Origin: JAXMDC01 sp046349035
GTDB taxonomy: Bacteria > Pseudomonadota > Alphaproteobacteria > Rhizobiales > Kaistiaceae
NCBI GenBank assembly: GCA_046349035.1
Contig: JAXMDC010000002.1
Span: 1,054,001-1,118,000 of the forward strand
Direction: 5' to 3'
Length of the DNA stretch: 64,000 nucleotides
Position 1 is the stretch's first letter; each line of letters begins with the position of its first letter. The notes beneath the pieces were generated by a model. The model was not told where the DNA came from, searched no databases, and saw nothing but the letters and a program-made list of their open reading frames with translations. Shown piece after piece: positions 44,174 through 53,604 of the stretch. A program made the translations under genes and the position numbers.

Positions 44174-45318
44174 CGCGGGCGAGCCAGCAGGCCGCCTGTC
44201 AGCGGCCGCCGAACACCCGTTGTCCCGGGAAAGGTAAGCGGCAGCCCGCGAACGCTGCGGGCGGCGAGAAAAGCAAACGCCTCCGCCTCGACGAAGTCGC
44301 CTGCCCAACCGATCTCGTCACCGCGCACCACTGGCGCCGGCAGGATATTCCTCAGAGACGCCATAGTTGCCGGGTTCCGGGCACCGCCCCCGACGACTAC
44401 GACTTGCTCGGCCCCGCCGAAGTGCGCGACGCCGCGGGCGATCCCGGCGGCGGTAAAGGCCACCAGCGTAGCCGCACCGTCCTTGTCGCCGAGGCGGGCG
44501 ACGGCGGCTGGATCGAAAGCATTGCGGTCGAGCGACTTCGGCCAAGATCTCCCAAACCAGGGGTGAGCCAGAAGAGAGGCCAGCGCTTCATGGTCGACCT
44601 TGCCGGCGCAGGCTAGCCCGCCGTCCTTGTCGAAGGGCTGACCCCGTCGGCTGCGAACGAAATCATCCAGCAGGGCATTGCCCGGACCGACATCGCTTGC
44701 AGCGAGGTCGTCGTCCGCCCCGATCCAAGTGACGTTGGCAACGCCGCCGATATTGACCACCGCCAATGGCCGGGGGAGTCCGCTGCGGCTCGCCAAGGCG
44801 CGGTGGTAGACCGGGACTAGCGGCGCTCCCTGCCCACCCGCTGCCACATCCGCGGCTCGGAAATCGAAGACGACCGGAAGTCCCGTTTCATCGGCTAGCG
44901 CCTGTCCGTCGCCGATCTGCACTGTCAGGCGGCGCTCTGGCGCGTGCAGCACCGTCTGCCCATGCAAGCCGAGAAGCTGGATGGCACGAACGGACCTGTC
45001 TGCGTCCCCCGCGGCTGAAGCGACCAGTCCGTTCTCCCTCAGCAGCTGCCGTACAGCCTCGATATGAGCCCGCGTGACGACGGCCTCCGCCCGCGCAAGC
45101 GGCCCCGGTCGATCCGCCCGATCGACCATCCCCCGCGCAGCGCCGATCGCCTGGCGAAGAACCTCGCGCTCGGCTTCGGTATAGGGGCGATAGCTGCGCG
45201 GACCGAATCCGGCAATCGTCTCCCCATCCGTCTCCAAGACCGCTGCGTCGACGCCGTCGAGCGACGTACCGCTCATAAGCCCGACGACCCTCAGCAGCCC
45301 TGCGGCTTCGGTTGTCAT
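44131..45318 (-). CDS. anmK: Anhydro-N-acetylmuramic acid kinase
   Basis: AnmK phosphorylates and hydrolyses 1,6-anhydroMurNAc, the product of lytic transglycosylases, returning it to cell-wall recycling. The 395-residue protein shows the N-terminal GLMSGTSLDGVDAA, the LGLHGQTVLH loop, the nucleotide-binding VVNIGGVANVTWI and DVGPGNALLDDF regions, and VVVGGGARNPATM toward the C-terminus. The ATG at 45318 precedes a normal N-terminus. Divergent from tyrS. Confidence 0.94.
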   Translation of the reverse strand: MTTEAAGLLRVVGLMSGTSLDGVDAAVLETDGETIAGFGPRSYRPYTEAEREVLRQAIGAARGMVDRADRPGPLARAEAVVTRAHIEAVRQLLRENGLVASAAGDADRSVRAIQLLGLHGQTVLHAPERRLTVQIGDGQALADETGLPVVFDFRAADVAAGGQGAPLVPVYHRALASRSGLPRPLAVVNIGGVANVTWIGADDDLAASDVGPGNALLDDFVRSRRGQPFDKDGGLACAGKVDHEALASLLAHPWFGRSWPKSLDRNAFDPAAVARLGDKDGAATLVAFTAAGIARGVAHFGGAEQVVVVGGGARNPATMASLRNILPAPVVRGDEIGWAGDFVEAEAFAFLAARSVRGLPLTFPGTTGVRRPLTGGLLARPRQAVASAAARRRST

Positions 45319-45479
45319 GATCTGGAGGCCTGCGGCGAGCGCGCAACTCCCTGAGCGCACCCGGCCGGCGGGACAACTGTGGCTGCATTCCCCAAAACCC
45401 CTGCCACCTGACTTCCCCTCGCTCGTTTGCTAAAGAGCGCCAACTATCCCACACGCTCCGCAGGCAGGGAACATCAGAG

Positions 45480-46730
45480 ATGAGCGCGTTCAAGTCCGAG
45501 CTGATGCAGGTCTACCGCGACCGCGGCTACCTTCATCAGTGCTCCGACCCGACCGGCATCGACGATGCCGCGCGCGGTCGATCTCTGATCGCCTATGTCG
45601 GCTACGACTGCACGGCTCCCTCGCTGCACATCGGCAATCTCCTGTCGCTGATGATGCTGCGCTGGTTGCAGAAGCTGGGCAACAAACCGATCGCGCTTGT
45701 AGGCGGGGGAACAACGCGCGTCGGCGACCCTTCCGGCAAGGACGCCTCGCGGCCGATCCTTACCCTCGACCGCATCGAGGCCAACAAGGAAAGCATCAAG
45801 CGCGTCTTTTCTCGCTTTCTGACGTTTGGAATCGGCAAGAGCGACGCACTGATGGTCGATAACGCCGATTGGCTGTCGACCCTCAACTACATCGATTTTC
45901 TGCGCGACGTCGGCCGCCATTTCTCGATCAACCGTATGCTCACGATGGACTCGGTGAAATTGCGCCTGGAACGCGAGCAGGAACTCTCGTTCCTCGAATT
46001 CAACTACATGATCTGCCAAGCCTACGACTTCGTCGAACTGCATCGCCGCTACAGGTGCACGCTGCAGATGGGCGGCTCCGATCAGTGGGGCAACATTGTC
46101 AGCGGAGTCGATCTCGGCCGCCGCATGGGCACGTCCCAACTCTATGCGTTGACCTGCGAACTGATCACGACGGCGTCTGGAGCCAAGATGGGCAAGACCG
46201 CCGAGGGAGCGGTCTGGCTGAACGCCGACATGATGTCGCCCTACCAGTATTGGCAATTCTGGCGGAACACCGAGGACGCGGACGTCGTCCGTTTCCTGAA
46301 GCTCTACACCGAACTGCCCCTCGACGAGATTGCGCGGCTAGGTGCGCTTGCCGGAAGCGAGATCAACGAGGCCAAGAAGTGCCTTGCTACCGAAGCCACG
46401 ACCCTTTTGCACGGCCGCGAGGCAGCCGAGGGCGCAGCGGAAACCGCCCGCAAAACCTTCGAGGAAGGAACGCTCGGCGAGAACCTGCCGACGCTGACAA
46501 TCGCCGCCGGCGAACTTGCCGCCGGGATCGGCGTTCTCACCTTATTCGTACGCGCTGGCCTCGCGGCATCGAACGGAGAGGCCCGCCGTGCCGTCGCCAA
46601 TGGCGCTCTCCGCGTCAATGACGCACCGGTGACCGACGCGCAGATGACAGTGGCGCGATCTGACGCTCGCAACGGTGTCGTCAAATTGTCGCTCGGGAAG
46701 AAGCAGCACGTTCTCATCCGCGCCGAATAA
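45480..46730 (+). CDS. tyrS: Tyrosyl-tRNA synthetase
   Basis: TyrRS charges tRNA-Tyr. The 416-residue protein has the class I HIGH motif as PSLHIGNLLSLM near residue 50, and the KMSKS loop as AKMGKTAEGAVWL near residue 235, in the KMGKT form usual in this group. An S4 RNA-binding domain closes the protein (GLAASNGEARRAVANGALRV). The ATG has an AGGGA ribosome binding site. It is divergent from anmK and ends 21 nt from the stop of the convergent AsmA-like gene. Confidence 0.96.
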   Translation: MSAFKSELMQVYRDRGYLHQCSDPTGIDDAARGRSLIAYVGYDCTAPSLHIGNLLSLMMLRWLQKLGNKPIALVGGGTTRVGDPSGKDASRPILTLDRIEANKESIKRVFSRFLTFGIGKSDALMVDNADWLSTLNYIDFLRDVGRHFSINRMLTMDSVKLRLEREQELSFLEFNYMICQAYDFVELHRRYRCTLQMGGSDQWGNIVSGVDLGRRMGTSQLYALTCELITTASGAKMGKTAEGAVWLNADMMSPYQYWQFWRNTEDADVVRFLKLYTELPLDEIARLGALAGSEINEAKKCLATEATTLLHGREAAEGAAETARKTFEEGTLGENLPTLTIAAGELAAGIGVLTLFVRAGLAASNGEARRAVANGALRVNDAPVTDAQMTVARSDARNGVVKLSLGKKQHVLIRAE

Positions 46731-46751
46731 GCGGCCTTTGCGACCGGCCGA

Positions 46752-49700
46752 CTAGGGCGGGAACCCCGGCTGCGCGTTGCCGAAACCGCCCTGCCCGGTG
46801 CCAAAGCCAGGATTGCCGAAGGTCTGCGGCCCAACGCCACCCGGACCGCGGAATTCGAAGATCTTACGGAACACGCCCGGGGCGATCGCCGACAGCGCAT
46901 TGATAGTAAGCTGCGGCTGGTCCATCTGCCCCTCGACCTTGAAGGTGACCCCAAGGAGCCCTTCCTGCGGACCGCCGGCGAGGGCTAAGCCGATGATCGG
47001 CAGCTTGCTGAAGAGGTTGTTGAATGCGTAGGCCGGCAGATAGGTGCCCGCTAGCGCTAGCGAGTGGCTTGCCAAGTCAATCCGGCCATCGAAGACCGCG
47101 CCGACCGCATTGCCGCGGAGTAAGGCGTCTTCGATCACCAACATCGAGTCGCGCTTAGTAAAATTGATCACCATGCGGTCGAACTGGACGCGGTTCGGGT
47201 CGAAGTTGCCGTTGTAGTAGTCCGGTCGCGAGGTATCGACCGCCGCCACCCTGGCCATGGCGGGTTCGCCGACCACTGAGAAATTCACGACGTCGAAGCT
47301 TCCCACCATCGGTCGGTCGACGCCGCTCCGTGTACCGGCAAGCCGAAGGCTCCCACCCTGGATACGCGAATAGAAGTCGACGAATCGGAAGAACGCACCC
47401 GCATCCCCGGTTTCGAGGTTGAGGCTGGTGTTCTGTGTACTGTCGGAGAAGGTGAGAGCGAGCTTGGAGGCCCCGAGCACGCCGGTGAGTTGAACTCGCT
47501 TGACCTGCCCGGCCGTCGCGCTGAGCGTCAGGCTACCGCGATCGATCGACGCTCCGTTGTGGCCGACCAAGCGGTCCACGCTCGCTTCGACGGTGACATC
47601 CGGCGCGCCGGGTCCGGGCTCCGGCGTCTCGCGCAGCAGATCCAGCACACCGCGAACGTCGAACGACTTCCCCTTGGCAACGATGGCGTAGCCGGACTTG
47701 GCCCCTTTTCGGATCGTGAATCCAAGCTGGTCGCCCTTGTGCAAATTAAGCTGGTCGATGTCGGCGCTGACCAAAGCATATTTCTTGTCGAGGACCGCTC
47801 TCCCCGTCATGCCGAACCCGGTACCCGACAAGGCGAGGTTTTCCACGCGAAATCCGTCGGTGCTCGGCACCAGGTCGAAAACCAGCCGACCTGGCACTCC
47901 TATCCCCTTGGACCACCCCACCGCCCGCAGCGTCAGCCTCGCCCGCTTGAGGTCGAGGTCGAAATGCTGGCCCTTGTTCGGCAGTTCGTTGACCGTCGCT
48001 TCCACGGTTCCGGCAATGACATCGTCGAGACCGATCCCGAGTTTCTTACGCGCGTCGTCGTCGAGAACCATGCGAATTTGGCGACGGCCGTCGCTGGCGG
48101 CTTTGGCGTTTTCGCCAAGCGGTACGGTCATGGCGAGATTGGCCGTGACGCCATCGATCTTCGCGCGTCCGTTGATGCTCACCTCGGCTGGCGAGGCCGA
48201 AAGGTTCATCTTTCCCTCGCGAATGGCGTGACCGGATATGGGAGCGGCACTCGCAAAGTTGTCGATCGCAGCGTTGACCCTCCACTCGATGTCCGCCTCG
48301 GTCACCTGCGGCCGCATCTGCCACTTCGCCGATATGCCCGCGGTTGCGCTTCCGGCGATCGCCTTTGGATCGATGCTCTGCTTGTCGAGAGCGCTGAACG
48401 GCTTGACGTTGGAAAGCTCAGCCATCGCCCCGGCATCGCCAGCAAGAGCGAGTTCGAGGTTGGCGCCGGGATTCAGCGGAGCTGTATTTGCGACAGCAAA
48501 TGCCCCGGCATTGATCGTCACCGTTTTGCCCGACGGCATCCGGATTTCGCCGTGATCGATGTCGAGCCCGAAGGTCGAACCGGCGATCGCTGCGTTGCCC
48601 GACGCACGGGTTATCGGTGGTACGTCGCCGATTGTCGTGAACGTGACGTCCTCCAAGCGAAGCTTCAGCTTGAGATTGTCCTCCGGAATCACTGGCCGCT
48701 CGCTGTTCCAAAGGAGTCCGCCGGGTATTGCGGCCTTGAAATCGCCTGCCGCAATGCGGCCGCCCGAGACATGCTCGACCACCCATTTGCGCGCCGGCCC
48801 GGCTATAAACGGCGGCCAAATCTGCTTCACGACAGCCGCGGGCATCGGCGAGAACTGCGCCGCGAGGTTGACCGACGGCGTTTTGCCTTCGAAGCCCATC
48901 CACCCGGTCGCGGTGAGCGTATTGTTGCCCGCGACCAGTTCCGCCTTGTCGAAGTTGATCCGCTTGCGGGGCAAGTCCGCGACGCCGTTCACTGTCAGCA
49001 ATTGCGCCGACAGCGGTGGCGCGGCAACGTCGCGAGGGGCCAGAATGGCATCGTCCGCTTTGATCTCGAAAGCGAAGCGGCGATCCGCTGGTCCGCCCAA
49101 AGGCCGAACCACACCGGTCAGGGTACCGCGACTCTTACCGGCGGCGTAGCGCGAGGGATCGATGAGAATGGCTTTGTTCGCTACATCCCAACGCAGCTTA
49201 AGCGAGGCCTCATCGAGCAGGATCGACTCCTGCTCCCCGCGGAAGACGACGTTCCCCGCGCCGAGATCGAGTTGCATCGACGCGTCGGCAATCTCGCCAG
49301 TCGGGGAGAAGCGAACCGAGGCGCGACCGAAGAACGGAATGTCGGAGGCGATCGGGCTGTCGTCGAGCCCTACCCGAGGGAAGATGTCCGCAAGCGAGAG
49401 CTGCGAGAACTCGGCGGCGAGCAGCCGCTCGCCGGTACCTGGCTCGGCGCGAAGCTCCGTCTTTGCGGTCCACCGCCCTGCATAACCGGGCGCAGTAAGG
49501 GTCACCGAAGCGCCATTCGTGCCGCGGTCGAGTACCGCCTGAAGGTCGGCGCGCGAGAAGACGCGCGTTCCGCCAGCCGTCAGGTTGTCGGCGATTTCGA
49601 CAGTCGCCTGCACCATGGAAAAGCGTTCGAAGCCTGCCTGCAACGCCTTCGCCACCGTCGGTTCTAGGCCCCGGTCGAGAATCTGCAACGCATTGAAGAT

Positions 49701-50285
49701 GTCAGGGAACCCGCCGGCTGGCTCAGGCGCCCCGGCGTTCCTCGGGGAGTCGGCCCCGGGTTCGTCTGCCTTGTCCCCCTCGCCGACGCCCGTGGCGGAG
49801 CGCCCGAGCATAACTCCGCCGCCGGCGTCCCTGGCGAAAGCGAGAACGGGCTGGTTGAGTTCGACCGACCGCAACGTCACGTGCAGCATCAGCAGAGCGA
49901 GCGGATCCACGGCTAGTCGGGTGGAGGGGATCGACGCCACTACCTCGCCGTCGCGCGTGCTGATCGCAACATCGTCGACCAGGACCACCAATCCCAGGAC
50001 CGGATCGATATCGAGAGCGGTCTTTCCTACGTCAACCGTGTAGCGTGAGCCGAGACTGTCCTGCAGCGTCTGCTCAACGCGATCGCGCAGAACCGCGAGT
50101 TCCGTCGGCCCGCGCATGATGAGGGCAACGGCGGCACCGACCGCGACCAAAACAACGAGGCCGACAACAAGTCCGAGCCGGGCGAGCGTTCGCAGAACGC
50201 GCGGATGAATGAGCCCGCCAAGGAGGCCGGCCCGGCTAGGAGTCTCCAGCCCGCGCTGCAGTGGATTGTCCTGGCCCGGTGTCAA
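46752..50285 (-). CDS. AsmA/YhdP-like protein (DUF3971/AsmA-like C-terminal)
   Basis: A 1177-residue protein anchored by one N-terminal membrane segment (about residues 29-57), with the rest a very long periplasmic region, as in the AsmA/TamB/YhdP superfamily that bridges the envelope and moves phospholipids. The central DUF3971-like domain and the C-terminal AsmA-like block (DLASHSLALAGTYLPAYAFN near the end) identify it. The final 30 residues are Gly/Gln/Pro/Phe-rich (FGNPGFGTGQGGFGNAQPGF), an unusual tail. The start is probably TTG at 50285, because no ATG or GTG precedes the membrane segment. It is divergent from the peroxiredoxin gene. Confidence 0.85.
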   Translation of the reverse strand: MTPGQDNPLQRGLETPSRAGLLGGLIHPRVLRTLARLGLVVGLVVLVAVGAAVALIMRGPTELAVLRDRVEQTLQDSLGSRYTVDVGKTALDIDPVLGLVVLVDDVAISTRDGEVVASIPSTRLAVDPLALLMLHVTLRSVELNQPVLAFARDAGGGVMLGRSATGVGEGDKADEPGADSPRNAGAPEPAGGFPDIFNALQILDRGLEPTVAKALQAGFERFSMVQATVEIADNLTAGGTRVFSRADLQAVLDRGTNGASVTLTAPGYAGRWTAKTELRAEPGTGERLLAAEFSQLSLADIFPRVGLDDSPIASDIPFFGRASVRFSPTGEIADASMQLDLGAGNVVFRGEQESILLDEASLKLRWDVANKAILIDPSRYAAGKSRGTLTGVVRPLGGPADRRFAFEIKADDAILAPRDVAAPPLSAQLLTVNGVADLPRKRINFDKAELVAGNNTLTATGWMGFEGKTPSVNLAAQFSPMPAAVVKQIWPPFIAGPARKWVVEHVSGGRIAAGDFKAAIPGGLLWNSERPVIPEDNLKLKLRLEDVTFTTIGDVPPITRASGNAAIAGSTFGLDIDHGEIRMPSGKTVTINAGAFAVANTAPLNPGANLELALAGDAGAMAELSNVKPFSALDKQSIDPKAIAGSATAGISAKWQMRPQVTEADIEWRVNAAIDNFASAAPISGHAIREGKMNLSASPAEVSINGRAKIDGVTANLAMTVPLGENAKAASDGRRQIRMVLDDDARKKLGIGLDDVIAGTVEATVNELPNKGQHFDLDLKRARLTLRAVGWSKGIGVPGRLVFDLVPSTDGFRVENLALSGTGFGMTGRAVLDKKYALVSADIDQLNLHKGDQLGFTIRKGAKSGYAIVAKGKSFDVRGVLDLLRETPEPGPGAPDVTVEASVDRLVGHNGASIDRGSLTLSATAGQVKRVQLTGVLGASKLALTFSDSTQNTSLNLETGDAGAFFRFVDFYSRIQGGSLRLAGTRSGVDRPMVGSFDVVNFSVVGEPAMARVAAVDTSRPDYYNGNFDPNRVQFDRMVINFTKRDSMLVIEDALLRGNAVGAVFDGRIDLASHSLALAGTYLPAYAFNNLFSKLPIIGLALAGGPQEGLLGVTFKVEGQMDQPQLTINALSAIAPGVFRKIFEFRGPGGVGPQTFGNPGFGTGQGGFGNAQPGFPP

Positions 50286-50516
50286 ATCATACCCCCCGCC
50301 GAGGGAGCAGCTTCAAGTCGGCGGTTTGCTGGGGCATTGCCGGCACTCGTCTTGCGCAAGATTCCCCCAGCGCCATGGTCCATGCAAACCGGCATGTCTG
50401 GCATGGCCGTCTGACGGTTGGCGGACCCGGCGAACATCATGGTAAGAGTGCGCGCAAACCCGCGCCGCCGCAAGCATTTTGCTTCCGAAAAACACCCCCG
50501 GGGAGAACCTGTTCGG

Positions 50517-50981
50517 ATGAGCCTCGCTACCGGAGATTTAGCTCCCGATTTCACGCTACCGACCAATGGCGGCGGCTCGGTAACTCTATCGGCGCTGCGG
50601 GGCCGGCCTGTCATCGTCTACTTCTACCCCGCCGACGACACACCGGGCTGTACCATTGAGGCGAACGACTTCTCTCGCTCCAAGCCGCTTTTCGACAAGT
50701 TAGGCGTTGAAATCATTGGCATCTCTCCGGACAGCGCGGAAAGCCACGACAAGTTCTGTCGCAAATATGACCTCTCGATCCGCCTAGCTGCCGACGAGGG
50801 GAACAGGGTTGCCTCGGCTTACGGGTCCTACGGCGAGAAATTGACGTTCGGGCGCCGCCATACGGGCGTTCTCCGGACAACATTCCTTGTGGACCGGCAG
50901 GGGCGCATCGCCCAGATCTGGCCGCAAGTCAAAGTGGCTGGCCACGCCGAGGAAGTCCTCGACGCGTGCGCCCGACTATAA
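50517..50981 (+). CDS. bcp: Thioredoxin-dependent thiol peroxidase (Bcp/PrxQ family)
   Basis: A 154-residue peroxiredoxin that reduces peroxides with thioredoxin. The peroxidatic cysteine is Cys45 in PADDTPGCTIEANDF. The usual resolving cysteine five residues on (E. coli Cys50) is Asn50 here, so this is either a 1-Cys form or uses another cysteine (Cys81 or Cys151) for resolution. The ATG at 50517 has GGGGAG about 13 nt upstream; the longer in-frame extension is basic and non-conserved. It is likely monocistronic, followed by an M23 peptidase gene 95 nt downstream. Confidence 0.9.
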   Translation: MSLATGDLAPDFTLPTNGGGSVTLSALRGRPVIVYFYPADDTPGCTIEANDFSRSKPLFDKLGVEIIGISPDSAESHDKFCRKYDLSIRLAADEGNRVASAYGSYGEKLTFGRRHTGVLRTTFLVDRQGRIAQIWPQVKVAGHAEEVLDACARL

Positions 50982-51076
50982 GAAGCCGCCTCCGAAGAAA
51001 ATATTAACCTTACGCCGTTCAAATACATGCGTGTCGGCCGATTGGCCGAGGTGCCCCCGAGTATCGGTGCCCGCGC

Positions 51077-52381
51077 ATGTCCATGGCTCGACATCGAACC
51101 GCCCCGCGATCGCATCGTAGGCCGCCACCCGCGCGTGTGGTCCACGCCCGAGGCGTCAAATCTGGAGCCTCGCGCTCGCGGCCCTGGCTGGCAATTGTCG
51201 GCGGGTTCGGCGGTGTACTCGTCACGGCCGTCTTCATCTCCGCCACCGCCTACCTGGTCTTTCGCGACAGCCTGCCCGTTCAGCAGCCGCTCGTCGACGA
51301 CGGGATCGCACGGTTTGCCTACGACGACCGCCTTGCGGAAATTCGCGAGGAGATCGACCGCCTCACCAGTCGTCCCGTCATCGACAACAGTGCAATTGAG
51401 AACGCGGTCCAGCGGCTGCTCGGCCGCCAAGCGACCCTCGACGCCCGACAGGACCTCATCGTTGACTTGAAGGCCATGGCCAAGCGGGCCGGGATCGATT
51501 TCACGGCACCCGTCCCGCCGTCCCCGGCAGCAATCGCTGTGCCCGCGACCGTCGACGCAACTCTGATTACCGGCGGGATACAACCGACTGCCGCACTCTC
51601 CACCGACCCCCCGCTGACGACTCTGGTGCTGCGGGGGAACTCCGAGCCCACGCCGGCGGCAGCTCCTCCGAGCGTGGAGGACCAGTTGACTGTGGCCACG
51701 ACCTCGCTGGACGACATAGAGCGTCAGCAGATCGCGTTTGTGCGCGCCGTGTCGGGCAACCTTGCGAACCGCACTTTGCAGATCACATCGGTCATCGAGG
51801 GCCTAGGCCAGAAGGTGCCAATGCGCACCCCGAAGCGTGCCCTGCGTGAGGGCGGGCCTTATGTGCCGGCCGCACCGGATGCCAATGCTGTCGCTTTCCG
51901 CGACGGCATCACCGCCATCGCCGACGGCATTTCGACTTTCCAAGCTGCGCGCGAGGCAGCCCGAACATTGCCGCTCTCCCGTCCGGTGACCACCGAGGCG
52001 ACCTCTAGCGGCTTCGGCGAACGCTCAGATCCGTTCCTCGGTTACGCGGCCATGCACGAGGGCATTGATTTCCTCGCCGAATTCGGCGCGCCGGTCACCG
52101 CCACGGCGCCCGGCGTCGTGACGGCCGCCGGCCCTAATGGCGGCTACGGCAACATGGTCGAGATCGACCACGGCAATAATATCGTTACCCGGTACGGGCA
52201 TCTCAGCCAGATCTTGGTCAAGACCGGAACCAAGGTGTCGGCCGGCATGGTCGTCGGCAAGGTCGGCAGCACCGGCCGCAGCACTGGCCCGCACCTCCAT
52301 TACGAAGTCCGCGTCAAGGAGCGCGCCATCAATCCGGGGCCATTCCTGCGGGCCGGCGGCACCCTTCGCTCAGTTCTCTAA
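51077..52381 (+). CDS. M23-family peptidoglycan peptidase (LytM domain)
   Basis: A 434-residue cell-wall hydrolase. An arginine-rich cytoplasmic N-terminus precedes one membrane segment (about residues 37-62), followed by a coiled-coil-rich periplasmic region and a C-terminal LytM (M23) domain. The zinc ligands are visible: HEGID near residue 327 and HLHYEV near residue 406, which indicates an active endopeptidase rather than an EnvC-type activator. It is tail-to-tail with prfB, 1 nt apart. Two ATGs (51077, 51083) could start it. Confidence 0.9.
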   Translation: MSMARHRTAPRSHRRPPPARVVHARGVKSGASRSRPWLAIVGGFGGVLVTAVFISATAYLVFRDSLPVQQPLVDDGIARFAYDDRLAEIREEIDRLTSRPVIDNSAIENAVQRLLGRQATLDARQDLIVDLKAMAKRAGIDFTAPVPPSPAAIAVPATVDATLITGGIQPTAALSTDPPLTTLVLRGNSEPTPAAAPPSVEDQLTVATTSLDDIERQQIAFVRAVSGNLANRTLQITSVIEGLGQKVPMRTPKRALREGGPYVPAAPDANAVAFRDGITAIADGISTFQAAREAARTLPLSRPVTTEATSSGFGERSDPFLGYAAMHEGIDFLAEFGAPVTATAPGVVTAAGPNGGYGNMVEIDHGNNIVTRYGHLSQILVKTGTKVSAGMVVGKVGSTGRSTGPHLHYEVRVKERAINPGPFLRAGGTLRSVL

Positions 52382-52382
52382 A

Positions 52383-53514
52383 TCAGGCGAGGTCCTCGAC
52401 CTTTTGCCCCCCGCCCCCGCCGATCCGTTGCGATAGTGCCGCCTCCATGAAACTCTGCAGATCGCCGTTCAAGACGTCCTGAGGGCTCGTGCTTTCCACG
52501 CCCGTCCGTAGGTCCTTCACGAGCTGATAAGGCTGCAGGACATAGGACCGAATCTGGTGACCCCAGCCGATATCGGTCTTCGCCGCCGCGCCCGCGCTGG
52601 CCTCTGCCTCGCGCTTCTCCAACTCAAGTTCGTAGAGGCGAGCGCGAAGCATCTTCCAGGCCTCCGCCCGGTTCTTGTGCTGGGAACGATCGCTTTGGCA
52701 CTGCACGACAATGCCAGTCGGCATGTGCGTCAGGCGGACAGCAGAGTCGGTCGTATTAACGTGCTGACCGCCAGCGCCCGACGAGCGGAAGGTGTCGGTG
52801 CGAACATCGGCGTCGTTGATCTCGATTTCGATCGCATCGTCGACCACCGGATACACCCACACGCTAGCGAACGAAGTGTGCCGCCGCTGATTGGAATCGA
52901 ACGGTGAGATGCGCACGAGACGGTGGACGCCCGACTCCGTCTTCAGCCAGCCATAGGCGTTCTCGCCCTTGATCAACAATGTCGCCGATTTGATCCCGGC
53001 CTCTTCGCCGTCGTGTTGCTCGAGCAGCTCCACCTTGTACCGGTTCTTTTCCGCCCAGCGGCTGTACATCCTTTGCAGCATCTGCGCCCAGTCCTGGCTC
53101 TCGGTTCCGCCCGCGCCGGCATGGACTTCAAGGTAGGTATCATTGCTGTCCGCCTCGCCAGACAGCATCGATTCGATCTGACGCTGGCGCACTTCCTCGA
53201 CCAATGCTGCCAACGCCGCTTCTGCCTCGGCGATAACCTGATGGTCGCGTTCTGCCTCACCGAGCGCAATCAGTTCGACATTGTCAGCGAGCCCTTGAGT
53301 CAGCCTCTCGACGCCGCCGACTTGCCCCTCCAGCCGCGTTCGCTGGCGCATCACCTCCTGGGCACGGCGAGCATCGTTCCAGAGCTTGGGATCCTCGGCG
53401 GCGCGGTTCAGCTCGGCGAGTTTGATCTTGGCCGCATCGAGGTCAAAGATGCCTCCTCAGCAGGGCGATCCCCTGCTCGATTTCGGAAACGATTGTCTGC
53501 GTCTCAGCGCGCAT
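52383..53514 (-). CDS. prfB: Peptide chain release factor 2, with programmed +1 frameshift
   Basis: RF2 ends translation at UGA and UAA. The gene begins at ATG 53514 with 23 codons (MRAETQTIVSEIEQGIALL then RRHL), reaches an in-frame TGA at 53445-53443, and continues in the +1 frame (DLDAAKIKLAELN) for about 353 codons to make about 376 aa. The GGQ motif is in SSGAGGQHVNTTDSA, and the SPF tripeptide for stop-codon reading is in RISPFDSNQRRHTS. Autoregulation follows from the frameshift: low RF2 favours slippage and full synthesis. The gene lies just downstream of mrcA. Confidence 0.94.
53442..53457 (-). promoter_or_regulatory. prfB +1 frameshift site
   Basis: Reading on the minus strand: AGGAGG, then CAT, then CTT TGA C. 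The internal Shine-Dalgarno-like AGGAGG (53457-53452) is 3 nt from the CTT slippery codon (53448-53446), followed by the in-frame TGA (53445-53443) and C. This matches the layout of the E. coli prfB site. Shifting by +1 at CTT yields the downstream Asp codon GAC. Confidence 0.95.
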
Positions 53515-53553
53515 ATCCCCGCCACTCCAAACGGTGCGAGAGCAAGAAATGGG

Positions 53554-53582
53554 AGCGGCCCCTGCCATCGCCAGGGGCCGCT
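53554..53582 (-). terminator. Hairpin terminator after mrcA, just upstream of prfB
   Basis: AGCGGCCCCTG pairs perfectly with CAGGGGCCGCT (11 bp, 7-nt loop). On the minus strand it is followed by CCCATTTCTTG, a modest T-rich run. It begins 23 nt beyond the mrcA stop and ends about 40 nt before the prfB ATG. It probably ends the mrcA transcript, or acts as an attenuator of read-through into prfB. Confidence 0.75.
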
Positions 53583-53604
53583 TCAAAGAAACCGCCAAAG
53601 CGGG

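Noticed and set aside
47490..49667. 725-residue plus-strand open frame inside the AsmA-like gene
   Set aside because: High GC produces long antisense frames; it has no recognisable motif and the opposite gene is supported by family features.
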